A DNA stretch of 64,000 nucleotides, taken from the NCBI RefSeq assembly GCF_001439695.1, contig NZ_JYLL01000010.1:62001-126000 (forward strand), written 5' to 3'. This document shows, one piece after another, positions 16,589 to 24,429 of the stretch; within the stretch, counting starts at the first letter, position 1, and each line of letters starts with the position of its first letter. The translations under genes were made by a program, and so were the position numbers. The DNA comes from Pseudomonas veronii. GTDB lineage: Bacteria; Pseudomonadota; Gammaproteobacteria; Pseudomonadales; Pseudomonadaceae. Under the pieces are notes generated by a model that ran no database searches, was not told the DNA's origin, and saw only the letters and a program-made list of their open reading frames with translations.

Positions 16589-17974
16589 TTAAACCGTGCG
16601 GGAAAACTGGCCTTTGTGCGCGCCGCCCAGGTAGGCGTCAAAGGCCATCGCCACGCTGCGCACCATCAGTTGGCCCTTGGGCAACAGTTGCAGCGCATCG
16701 GCCTGGATCAGCAATAACCCGTCCGCCACCTGCTCGTCCAATTGCAGCAGTGCCTCGGCGAAATAGTCGTTGAAGCGCACGCCATGGGTGGCCTCGATCT
16801 GTGGGAAGTCGACTCGACCATCACACATCAGGCCATTGATCACCTCGCGGCGCAGTACGTCATCCGGGTTGAGCCGATAGCCGCGCTGCACCGGCAGCAT
16901 CCCCGCGTCGAGTCGGGCGTAGTACTGGGACAGTTCCTTGACGCTCTGGCTGTAGCTGTCACCGACTTTGCCGATGGCCGACACGCCGAGGCCGATCAGG
17001 TCGCAGTCGGCATGGGTCGAATAGCCCTGGAAGTTGCGCTGCAAGGTACCGTTGGCACGGGCCAGCGCCAGCTCGTCGTCGGGCAAGGCGAAGTGGTCCA
17101 TGCCGATGTAGACGTAACCGGCCTCGGTCAGGCGGCGGATGGTCAGTTCCAGCAGTTCCAGCTTGCGCGCCGGCGGCGGCATGTCTTCGGGACGGATCAT
17201 GCGCTGGGCACGGATCTGGCTCGGCAGGTGCGCGTAGCTGTAAGCCGCCACCCGATCAGGGCGCAGGGCGATCAGCTTGCTCAAGGTCACGTCGAAGCTG
17301 TCCACGGTTTGCAGCGGCAGGCCATAGATCAAGTCGACACTCACCGACTTGAAGCGCGCCTCACGCGCCGCGGCCACCAGTTGCAGGATCTGCGCTTCGC
17401 TTTGCACGCGATTGACCGCCGCCTGCACGTCGGGGTCGAAGTCCTGCACGCCGAAGCTCAGGCGATTGAAGCCCAGGCCGCGCAACGTGTTGATCCGCTC
17501 AACGCTGATGGTGCGCGGGTCGACCTCGATGGAGAACTCATGGGCGTCGCTGTCATCCAGGGTGAAGTGTTCGACCAGGCAGGCCATCAGCTCGGCCAAT
17601 TGCGCGTCGTCCAGATAGGTCGGCGTACCGCCGCCCAGGTGCAACTGGGTCAGGCGCCGGGAACGCTCGAACAGCGCCGCCTGCATCTGGATCTCACGCT
17701 TGAGATACGCCAGGTACTCCACGGCCCGATGGGTCTTGCGGGTGATGATCTTGTGGCAACCGCAGTAATAGCAAAGGCTCTGGCAAAACGGGATGTGGAT
17801 GTACACCGACAACGCCTTGGGCGCGGCCACCTCATGGCTGGCGCGGACCGCCTGGTGATAGTCATCCAGAGCAAAGGCGCTGTTGAACTGCGGCGCGGTC
17901 GGGTACGAGGTATAGCGTGGCCCCGGTCGGTCGTATTTGTGGACCAGGGCACGGTCGAATTCAAAAGCACTCAT
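16589..17974 (-). CDS. hemN: Oxygen-independent coproporphyrinogen III oxidase
   Basis: A 461-residue radical-SAM enzyme. The cluster motif C64-x3-C68-x2-C71 (PFCQSLCYYCGC) and the following glycine-rich GGGTPTYL are intact, and the C-terminal HemN domain is present. It decarboxylates coproporphyrinogen III to protoporphyrinogen IX without oxygen, in heme synthesis. The ATG overlaps the stop of the HemN-like gene at 17971-19281 (ATGA), so the two are translationally coupled. No Anr box lies directly before hemN; the box at 19340-19353 upstream of the first gene probably drives both. Confidence 0.95.
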   Translation of the reverse strand: MSAFEFDRALVHKYDRPGPRYTSYPTAPQFNSAFALDDYHQAVRASHEVAAPKALSVYIHIPFCQSLCYYCGCHKIITRKTHRAVEYLAYLKREIQMQAALFERSRRLTQLHLGGGTPTYLDDAQLAELMACLVEHFTLDDSDAHEFSIEVDPRTISVERINTLRGLGFNRLSFGVQDFDPDVQAAVNRVQSEAQILQLVAAAREARFKSVSVDLIYGLPLQTVDSFDVTLSKLIALRPDRVAAYSYAHLPSQIRAQRMIRPEDMPPPARKLELLELTIRRLTEAGYVYIGMDHFALPDDELALARANGTLQRNFQGYSTHADCDLIGLGVSAIGKVGDSYSQSVKELSQYYARLDAGMLPVQRGYRLNPDDVLRREVINGLMCDGRVDFPQIEATHGVRFNDYFAEALLQLDEQVADGLLLIQADALQLLPKGQLMVRSVAMAFDAYLGGAHKGQFSRTV

Positions 17975-19281
17975 GTGTCGATCACCTCGTCGTTGGCGCT
18001 GACCGGGGTGGCGAGCACGGCACGTTCAAACAATGCGCAAATACCGTCCACCTGCGGCAGGCCGGCGGGCAGCAACCAGATGAACGTCGGGGACAGCTCG
18101 ATCAGACCGTCGCGGTGCAGCGCTTCCAGCAACGGCCAGAGGTAGGCGAAATAGCGTGCGAACACCAGGCCGTAGCGCCGTTCCACCGCCTGCACATCCA
18201 GCTCCAGGTCACAGGCCAGGCGCTCGGCCACGTGCAGGCGCACCGGGTCAGAGGTTTCGCGGAACCAGCCCCGGCATGTGGCGAGCTGACCATTGCCCAA
18301 TTGCTCACGGTACTCGCGGGCATCGGCCGTGTTCTGCGCGCACAACGTGTCGATCTGACTGATGGCGCCCACGCCGAAACCGATGTGGTCGCAGTAACCG
18401 TGCAGGGTGAAGCCTTCGCAGTTACGGCTCAGGCGCCCGCGTTCCTGGGCTTGCTTGAGGTCGTCGTCGGCCCGGGCGAACTGCCCCAGGCCGATGTAGT
18501 GATAGCCCGCCGCGGCCAGGAGCTGGAAGCAAATACGGCGCATCGCGCTCTTATCCGCCTCGCTGCTGAACGCCTGGGGTTGTTGGGATTGATAGCGCAC
18601 AGGCGCATGGGCGTAATCGAATACCTGCAAGCGATCCGGCTCCAGGGCGATCAGGCTGGCCAGTTTCAGCTCGATACTGGCCGGGGTCTGCCAGGCATGG
18701 CCGTAGCCGAGGTCGATGTTCACCGAGCGAAACCCGAAGGTGCGGGCCGCATCCACCAGCGATTCGATCGGCGCCGGGTCCTGATACCGCGCCTGGCACA
18801 GCGGCCCCTCGCGGTTGGCGTCCGGCACGCCGATGCTTGCATGGTTGAAACCTTGTTCGCGCAGCAGGCCCATGGTGGCCCAGTCCGTGTGCCCGGGGTC
18901 GAGGTCGACGCAGTAGTCACCCCGGTCGTGGTCGAGAAAATTGAAGCGCTCGTGCAACTGCGCCATCAACTGCTGCACCTGGGCGAACGCCGGTGTGGTG
19001 CCGCGCAGGTGAAAGTGATCGACCGGCTGGCGACCGCCGAGTTGGCAGCCGATCAGTTGGATTTCCTGGGTGAGGCTGTGCAAATACTCAGCGCCAACGT
19101 CGCCCGCCGGCCAGTGCAGGTTCAATGCCAGGGGCCGCTGGCACTGGCGGCTGTTGCGCAAGGCGCGCAACAGGTCAAGGGAGCCGACACCGGCATGGAA
19201 GCGACGGGTGTCCGTTTGGCAAGCCAAGTCCAACACGCCTTGATCGTGACGAAAGCGAGCGGGATGAAGAAGGGTACGCAT
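17971..19281 (-). CDS. HemN paralogue lacking the radical-SAM cluster motif
   Basis: 436 residues from the ATG at 19281, chosen because GGAG lies 7 bases upstream and an Anr box lies 59 bases upstream; an extended start at 19353 would fall inside that box. Whole-length similarity to HemN is clear (IEVDPR-like CVDLDPG, SVNIDLGYG, YHYIGLGQFARADDDL, SRNCEGFTLHGYCDHIGFGVGAI). At the place where HemN has IHIPFCQSLCYYCGC, this protein reads LHWPAGDVGAEYL: about 15 residues, including all three cluster cysteines, are gone. It cannot bind the canonical [4Fe-4S] cluster, so it is probably not an oxidase itself. It may be a partner, chaperone or regulator of HemN or bind porphyrin/heme (inference). Confidence 0.88.
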   Translation of the reverse strand: MRTLLHPARFRHDQGVLDLACQTDTRRFHAGVGSLDLLRALRNSRQCQRPLALNLHWPAGDVGAEYLHSLTQEIQLIGCQLGGRQPVDHFHLRGTTPAFAQVQQLMAQLHERFNFLDHDRGDYCVDLDPGHTDWATMGLLREQGFNHASIGVPDANREGPLCQARYQDPAPIESLVDAARTFGFRSVNIDLGYGHAWQTPASIELKLASLIALEPDRLQVFDYAHAPVRYQSQQPQAFSSEADKSAMRRICFQLLAAAGYHYIGLGQFARADDDLKQAQERGRLSRNCEGFTLHGYCDHIGFGVGAISQIDTLCAQNTADAREYREQLGNGQLATCRGWFRETSDPVRLHVAERLACDLELDVQAVERRYGLVFARYFAYLWPLLEALHRDGLIELSPTFIWLLPAGLPQVDGICALFERAVLATPVSANDEVIDT

Positions 19282-19339
19282 GACGGACTCCGGTTCGGGC
19301 GGCGGTGGTGCATTGTCCGGTGCGCTTGGGTCACACGCC

Positions 19340-19353
19340 TTGATGTGCATCAA
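19340..19353. promoter_or_regulatory. Anr/FNR box upstream of the HemN-like/hemN operon
   Basis: TTGATGTGCATCAA is an exact match to the FNR/Anr consensus TTGATnnnnATCAA. It sits 59 bases before the start at 19281, suggesting anaerobic activation of the leftward HemN-like-hemN transcript. Confidence 0.85.
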
Positions 19354-19371
19354 GGTCGCAGCCCCGCCCGT

Positions 19372-19815
19372 CTACCAGTTCAGGTAAAACATGCCCTTGG
19401 CCAGCAGCACAATGGCGACCATGTGCGCGAACAGGCTCAGATGCACCCAGCGGACATAACGCGCACTCACCGAGCCCCAGCGCATGCGCGCCATGGTCAG
19501 CAGAAAATGCAGGAGCACGCTGGCCGCCAGGATCAGCTTGAGGGTCAGCAAGGTGCCGAAAGCCGACGCCGACGGCGCAGCCAGCACCGGCAGGTAGCGC
19601 AGCCAGACCATGCCCAGGCCCGCGCCGAACAGCACCAGCAACACCCACGGCATCAATACCCGGGCACGCTGGCCGACGCCCTGCTCCACCAACACCATCA
19701 CCCGCGCCGGCAATTGCCGGTGCAGGTGCCCCAGGATCAGCACCTCGAAAAACACCGTGCCGATGAAGATCAGCGCGGCGAACAGGTGGGCCACTAAAAA
19801 CACGGGGTAAAGCAT
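19372..19815 (-). CDS. Small integral membrane protein, CopD-like
   Basis: 147 residues with four predicted helices (FLVAHLFAALIFIGTVFFEVLI at the N-terminus, then VLMPWVLLVLFGAGLGMVWL, LLTLKLILAASVLLHFLLT and a last one ending MFYLNW). Conserved His residues in the first and last helices are compatible with a copper- or heme-binding membrane fold of the CopD/cytochrome type, but the family call is tentative. It has its own perfect Anr box at 19879-19892 and precedes the HemN-like/hemN pair, so it is probably part of the low-oxygen response. Confidence 0.8.
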   Translation of the reverse strand: MLYPVFLVAHLFAALIFIGTVFFEVLILGHLHRQLPARVMVLVEQGVGQRARVLMPWVLLVLFGAGLGMVWLRYLPVLAAPSASAFGTLLTLKLILAASVLLHFLLTMARMRWGSVSARYVRWVHLSLFAHMVAIVLLAKGMFYLNW

Positions 19816-19878
19816 GGTGGCCTCTCAAGGGGACCGGCCGTTGGGACTTCAGTGTGCGGCCTGGCGCAACGCGAGGCC

Positions 19879-19892
19879 TTGATACCGATCAA
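19879..19892. promoter_or_regulatory. Anr/FNR box upstream of the membrane protein gene
   Basis: TTGATACCGATCAA exactly fits TTGATnnnnATCAA and lies 64 bases before the start at 19815. It is also just 3' of the OprD-like porin gene, which it is not expected to control. Confidence 0.82.
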
Positions 19893-19910
19893 GCGTTGCG
19901 AGAGTGCGGC

Positions 19911-21227
19911 TTACAGCAGTGGGATGCTGTAGCTGACGATCAGTCGCGTCTCGTCCTTGTCGGCCGTGTCGTTACCGCGCCACACCGCTCCGCGCCAGGT
20001 CAGGCCCAGGCCCTTGAACGTGCCCGAGGGGATCACGTAATCGACACGCAGGTCGCGCTCCCACTCGCTGTTGTCGCGACCTGCCGTCTGGATGTGGCTG
20101 CCGCGGATGTAGGTCACGCTCGAGCGCAGGCCCGGAAGGCCAAGGCTGCTGAAGTCGTAGGCGTAGCTGCCTACCGTGGCCTGTTCCCCGGCATTGACGA
20201 ACTTCAGCGACTGGGAGTTGGTGATCAGGTACAGCGAACGGCCCTGCCCCTGGTTGATATGCGGAAAGTCACTTTCACCGGTGGTCTTCTGATAACCGAG
20301 GCTCAGCGAATGCCCGTACAGGCCGTAGGTGAACAGCGCACTCCACAGACGGTTGTCGACCTTGCCGGCGTTGACGCCCGCGCCGTAATACCCCGAGCTG
20401 ACATAGCCTTCGCCACGCCCGGCGGCGCTGGCGTTCTTGCCGTCGGCAGTGCTGTAGAAATAGCGCAGGTCAGTCTTGAACTGCCCCACCGGCAACTGCC
20501 AGTTGTGGATCAGGCCCAAGAAGTGCTGCTGGTAAAAATTCTCCAGGTTGGCGTAGTAGTACTGCAGTTGCAGTTGCTTGCTGACGGCGTAATCCACCCC
20601 ACCGTAGTAGAACTGGTTGCTGGACTTGCCCTTGACCGGATCATTCGCACCGGCAATGGACATGCCCTGGCCGTTACTGGAGTTACGGTCCAGTACCTGC
20701 TCGATTTTACCGGCGATCAGGTTGAAGCCCTGCAGGTCCTTGGAGTCCACTTGATAGCCACGGAACGTCTGCGGCAACAGCCGGCCGTCTTCAGTCGTCA
20801 GCACGGGCAGCTTGGGCATCAGCGTGCCGGCTTTGAGCTGGGTCTGGGAGATACGCATCTTGCCGGTGGCGCCGGTCTTGCTGAAGTCGTTGGCGGCCTT
20901 GCCATCGGACAACGGGAAAACACTGCCGGGGGTGTTGTCTTCACCAGCCTTGCCCGCGCGCCCCGAGGCGTCCAGGCGTAGGCCATACATGGCTTGCAGG
21001 TCCAGACCAAAACCGACCAGTCCCTCGGTGAAACCGGACTGGTAGTTGAACATGAACGCCTGGCCCCACTCCTTATCCGTAGGGGCTTTGGCGTTACGGG
21101 TGTCCTGGTTGTAGTAGAAATTGCGCAGGTCGAGGGTGGCTTTGCTGTCGTCGATAAAACCCGACGCAGCCACCTGCTGCGCGGCGCCCAGGGAGACGGC
21201 GAGCGCCATGCAAGTCTTGTGGTTCAT
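19911..21227 (-). CDS. OprD-family outer-membrane porin
   Basis: 438 residues from the ATG at 21227, with AGGAG 6 bases upstream. The signal peptide is MNHKTCMALAVSLGAAQQVAASG, with cleavage around residue 22-23 (sequence given in part as MALAVSLGAAQQVAA). The mature protein opens with FIDDSKATLDLRNFYYN, the typical OprD-family start, and ends in an aromatic-poor ISYSIPLL-like beta strand. OprD/OpdX porins admit basic amino acids or carboxylates through a monomeric beta-barrel. Substrate class is not assignable. An upstream extension to 21269 has no ribosome-binding site. Confidence 0.92.
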   Translation of the reverse strand: MNHKTCMALAVSLGAAQQVAASGFIDDSKATLDLRNFYYNQDTRNAKAPTDKEWGQAFMFNYQSGFTEGLVGFGLDLQAMYGLRLDASGRAGKAGEDNTPGSVFPLSDGKAANDFSKTGATGKMRISQTQLKAGTLMPKLPVLTTEDGRLLPQTFRGYQVDSKDLQGFNLIAGKIEQVLDRNSSNGQGMSIAGANDPVKGKSSNQFYYGGVDYAVSKQLQLQYYYANLENFYQQHFLGLIHNWQLPVGQFKTDLRYFYSTADGKNASAAGRGEGYVSSGYYGAGVNAGKVDNRLWSALFTYGLYGHSLSLGYQKTTGESDFPHINQGQGRSLYLITNSQSLKFVNAGEQATVGSYAYDFSSLGLPGLRSSVTYIRGSHIQTAGRDNSEWERDLRVDYVIPSGTFKGLGLTWRGAVWRGNDTADKDETRLIVSYSIPLL

Positions 21228-21450
21228 GAAGGCTCCTGAAAGTAATTGAGGCGACCCGTCACAGCCCAACCCTGTTCTTTGTCAGTCGGGTGGTGCTGCA
21301 TCTAACGGGTGCGCGCACGGTATAGCGTTGGGCGGCCGGGAAATAGTCGCTAAAACCGTCATTCAGTTTTTCACTTTTTGTAACAATCGCCGGAGCCCAC
21401 CAGCCTCGCCGGGGCGTGCAAGCCTCCACGGGGTGCCGGCGGCGGGCACT

Positions 21451-21996
21451 TCACGGCACCGGCAACCAAGCGCTGAAACCGCCACGCCGGGTCAACGGGC
21501 ACCAGGCGAAGTCCCAGGCGGGAGGCGGCAACGGCGGCTGTTCGTCGAGCGCAAACGCGCTGCCCTTCCAATCGAAGACTTCCGAACCCTGCCAGGCCAG
21601 GACCACACCCTGGGCCTGGCTGTCATCGGTGTCGACCCACCGCGCCGCCGCCGCGGCCATGAACGCGTCGATCGGTTCATCGTCGATCTGCGCGCGGTAC
21701 GGCGAGCCCAGCAGCCAGCGACCGATGTTCAGGTGCCAGGTCCAGTCCTGCGCCAGCTGGTTGTGGTAGGCCCAGGTCATGAAGCTGCGAAACAGGTTCA
21801 AGCCCTCGGGCGGGTCGAGCTTGAGCAGCGCCGGGCAGATGTCGAACAAGGTGTGCCAATAGGGCAACAGGCGTGCATCCAGATGCACGAAGCTACGCGA
21901 ATTGCTCGGGTATTCCGGTCGCGCCGGCTCCGTGTGCAGGCGGCGCGCCGCCTTGCTGACCAGGCGGCTGGCGCCGGCAGGCAATAGAGGCTTCAT
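21451..21996 (-). CDS. Conserved-looking hypothetical protein, tryptophan-rich
   Basis: 181 residues from the ATG at 21996 (another ATG at 22005 is possible). No family is recognised. The sequence is Trp-rich with well-formed segments such as YWHTLFDICPALLKLDPPEGL, FRSFMTWAYHNQLAQDW and WVDTDDSQAQGVVLAWQGSE, which read as a folded soluble protein; the plus-strand frame over the same bases does not. It lies between the porin and the copper genes, on the same strand as the DUF2946 gene. Confidence 0.72.
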   Translation of the reverse strand: MKPLLPAGASRLVSKAARRLHTEPARPEYPSNSRSFVHLDARLLPYWHTLFDICPALLKLDPPEGLNLFRSFMTWAYHNQLAQDWTWHLNIGRWLLGSPYRAQIDDEPIDAFMAAAAARWVDTDDSQAQGVVLAWQGSEVFDWKGSAFALDEQPPLPPPAWDFAWCPLTRRGGFSAWLPVP

Positions 21997-22058
21997 AAAA
22001 CGCACTCACAGTCGTGACGATAAAACGCCTCCTGATCACAGGAAGCCCAAGGCACACG

Positions 22059-22442
22059 TCAGAATGCGGGGGATGCGCGGGGGTTGGCCGAGGGCCAGGA
22101 ATAACGCGGCGGCGCCTTGTTGCGCCGTTCATGGGCCGGTCGTGGGGTCTGGCCGAGGCCCAGCAGCCAGGCCAGGCCGATCAGGAACACGATGGCCACG
22201 CTCGCGGCAGCGCACAGCGGGCAGGCAAAGTAGTTCGAGATATCGCTGGAAGCCGGGCTACCCAACCCTTTGTCGGAAAGTGGCGCCTGGTTGCTGTCCA
22301 CCGAACAGAACGCGCCACCGACACCATTGAGCTGCTGGCCGAGCATCTGGCCATGGCCCAAACCGCACACGAACAGGTTCAGCAGGACACAGAAGTACAG
22401 GGTCCAGGCGATCAGCGAACGGTCCGAGCGGCGCAGTTTCAT
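22059..22442 (-). CDS. DUF2946-like small membrane protein
   Basis: 127 residues with an N-terminal helix (SLIAWTLYFCVLLNLFVCGLGHG) and a second helix preceded by ACPLCAAAS, the CxxC-type motif of the DUF2946 family found beside copper genes. It is divergent from the sco gene at 22624. A role in copper handling in the membrane or periplasm is inferred from the motif and neighbours. Confidence 0.75.
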   Translation of the reverse strand: MKLRRSDRSLIAWTLYFCVLLNLFVCGLGHGQMLGQQLNGVGGAFCSVDSNQAPLSDKGLGSPASSDISNYFACPLCAAASVAIVFLIGLAWLLGLGQTPRPAHERRNKAPPRYSWPSANPRASPAF

Positions 22443-22623
22443 GGCGGCGACTCTACCATCGAAGCCCCGCAGGGATGAAGCGCGGCGCGCCCCTGTGGCA
22501 GAACGTCGCAGATTACGCGCATCGGCCAGGGTTGGTAGACTTGGCGCCCTCCGCGTTTACTCCTTTTCAACGCCTGGCGTATAGATCCAGAGCAAGGCAG
22601 GCGCTTCACAGGATGCACAGTTG

Positions 22624-23229
22624 ATGAGTACGTTATTCACCCGCCGCAAGGTCCTGACCGGCATGGGCCTGTTGGGTCTGGGCCTGCTGGCCGGTTGTGA
22701 CAACAGCCCCAAGTTGAATTTCAAGTACGGCAAGGACTTGAGCGACAAGATCATGGGCCGCACCTTCAAGCTCAAGAATACCCAGGGTGAAACCGTCACC
22801 TTGAGTTCGTACCGTGGCCTGATGCCGGTGGTGTTTTTCGGCTTCACCCAGTGCCCGGCCGTGTGCCCGACCACCCTCGCCCGCGCCGCCCAGGCCAAGA
22901 AACTGATGGGCCGCGACGGCGAGATCATGCAGGTGATCTTTATCACCCTCGACCCCGAGCGCGACACGCCAGAGATCCTCGACCGCTACGTCAAGGCCTT
23001 CGACCCCAGCTTCGAAGCGCTGTACGGCACCCCGGAAGAGATCGCCGTGGCCGCCAAGGAATTCGGGATCTTTTATGAAAAGGTCCCCGCCGGCGACACC
23101 TACACCCTGTCCCACACCGCCACCAGTTTCGTGTTCGACACCCGCGGCAACCTGCGCCTGGGCCTGTCGGCATCCCTTAACGCTAAAGAGTGTGCAGAAG
23201 ACCTGCTCACCGTCATGGAGGTCTGCTAA
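22624..23229 (+). CDS. Sco1/SenC-family copper chaperone lipoprotein
   Basis: 201 residues from the ATG at 22624 (a TTG precedes it). The N-terminus carries an RR pair (TRRKVLTGMG) and a lipobox LLAGC with Cys25, so it may be an exported lipoprotein, possibly by the Tat route. The thioredoxin-like domain has the copper-binding C77-x3-C81 (TQCPAVCP) and His164 (LSHTATSF). Sco proteins deliver copper to the CuA site of cytochrome c oxidase or reduce its cysteines. It overlaps the PCuAC gene by one base and belongs with it. Confidence 0.93.
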   Translation: MSTLFTRRKVLTGMGLLGLGLLAGCDNSPKLNFKYGKDLSDKIMGRTFKLKNTQGETVTLSSYRGLMPVVFFGFTQCPAVCPTTLARAAQAKKLMGRDGEIMQVIFITLDPERDTPEILDRYVKAFDPSFEALYGTPEEIAVAAKEFGIFYEKVPAGDTYTLSHTATSFVFDTRGNLRLGLSASLNAKECAEDLLTVMEVC

Positions 23230-23696
23230 TGACTGCCGTTCAACACCTCAAGCGCACCCTGATCGGTCTGTCCCTGCTGGGCCTCGCCGCGCACGCCAGC
23301 GCCCAGGTCCAGGTCAGCGACGCGTGGGTGCGCGCCACGGTGCCGGGCCAGCCATCCAGTGGCGCGTTCATGACCGTGACGGCCGACAGCGACAGCAAAC
23401 TGCTGCGCGTCGCCTCGCCGGTGGCCAAGGACGTGCAGATCCATGAAATGAGCATGAAGGACGATGTGATGCGAATGGGCCCGGTGGACTCGATCACCCT
23501 GCCCGCAGGCACCCCGGTCAAGCTCGACCCGGACGGTTATCACGTGATGCTGATGGGCCTGACCGGGCAGATCAAGGAAGGCGACCAGGTGCCGCTGACC
23601 TTGACCGTGGAAAACGCCAAGGGCGAGCGGCAGACCGTCGAGGTCAAGGCCGCTGCCCGTGGGTTGGATGGCATGGCCCCTGGCAAGATGCATTGA
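23229..23696 (+). CDS. PCuAC-family periplasmic copper chaperone
   Basis: 155 residues from the ATG at 23229, which shares a base with the sco stop. Signal peptide LKRTLIGLSLLGLAAHASA (cleaved near residue 25). The copper site fits the family pattern exactly: His72, Met83 after ten residues, His105 after 21 more and Met107 (IHEM, MRMG, YHVM). PCuAC proteins load Cu(I) with Sco into cytochrome oxidase. The upstream frame to 23190 overlaps sco and is not used. Confidence 0.93.
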   Translation: MTAVQHLKRTLIGLSLLGLAAHASAQVQVSDAWVRATVPGQPSSGAFMTVTADSDSKLLRVASPVAKDVQIHEMSMKDDVMRMGPVDSITLPAGTPVKLDPDGYHVMLMGLTGQIKEGDQVPLTLTVENAKGERQTVEVKAAARGLDGMAPGKMH

Positions 23697-23711
23697 TGGG
23701 CTGGCGCCGGT

Positions 23712-24041
23712 TCAATCCACGATGAACAGCTTGGCGCCAACCCGCGTCGAGGAGCGATGCCCTTCCATGTTGTTTCCCACCTGATAACTCATCCCGGCCG
23801 TCAGCGTGAATTGGCGGCCATCTTCCAGTTCCGTGTGCAGCTCGCCTTCGAGGCACAGCAGCACATGCCCACGCCAGCACCAGTGATCGGCCAGGTAGCC
23901 GGGGGTGTATTCGACCATGCGTACACGGGTGGTGCCAAAGTGGCCAGTGCGCCACCAGGCACTGCCGGTGATGCCTGGATGAAGCTCGGGTTCGAGGGTG
24001 GACCAGTCGGTGATGCCAAACGGGACAGCAGTGAGTTCCAT
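23712..24041 (-). CDS. DHCW-motif cupin fold protein
   Basis: 109 residues forming one cupin domain, with the family hallmark DHWCWRGHVLLCLEGEL (about 52-68) and a second half LEDGRQFTLTAGMSYQVG. The group is named from this motif. Function is unknown; a metal-dependent small-molecule role is possible. It is convergent with the PCuAC gene, leaving 15 bases between stops. Confidence 0.85.
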   Translation of the reverse strand: MELTAVPFGITDWSTLEPELHPGITGSAWWRTGHFGTTRVRMVEYTPGYLADHWCWRGHVLLCLEGELHTELEDGRQFTLTAGMSYQVGNNMEGHRSSTRVGAKLFIVD

Positions 24042-24059
24042 GGTGGGCTCGGTCGTCAG

Positions 24060-24317
24060 TTAACGTGAACCGACCCTAACCACTTGGAGTGCTGCGCGAC
24101 AGACACAGATCGCCGGCTTTTTTGGGATACACGCCCACTGCAACCCCGACGGCGAGTGGTGAATCGCCTCATCGTGCCCCACCTACCCGCACCGCCGGTA
24201 ACGGGTGGCCGCATTCAACCTCGCATCCAGCACCAACTCCTCGATCCTGAGCGTCCTCGCCAGCGCTTCGAGGTGATCCAGCATCGCCTTGCCATCGCCT
24301 GCCGAGGCCCTTTGCAT
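24060..24317 (-). pseudogene. Truncated GNAT acetyltransferase pseudogene
   Basis: A minus-strand frame from the ATG at 24317 reads a GNAT C-terminal half: RASAGDGKAMLDHLEALART corresponds to the acetyl-CoA loop and helix, then ELVLDARLNAATRYRRCG. A TAG at 24183-24185 interrupts it exactly where family members continue from the Y-x-R-x-G-F region, and the same frame resumes with VGHDEAIHHSPSGLQWAC up to TAA at 24060. The N-terminal half is missing. This is best read as a decayed acetyltransferase gene with a nonsense mutation. Confidence 0.65.
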
Positions 24318-24429
24318 CCGATATTTATGCTCACTTCCCAGCTTAATAATATTTTATTAAAAACCGCCCGCCCCCTACCTTGAAGTCATGCCCAAGCTGA
24401 ATCCAACTGCATTACGCAAGGACAGACAC

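Noticed and set aside
17917..19797. 626-codon plus-strand frame over the HemN-like gene
   Set aside because: Shadow; no domain, and repeated Gly/Gln/Arg composition.
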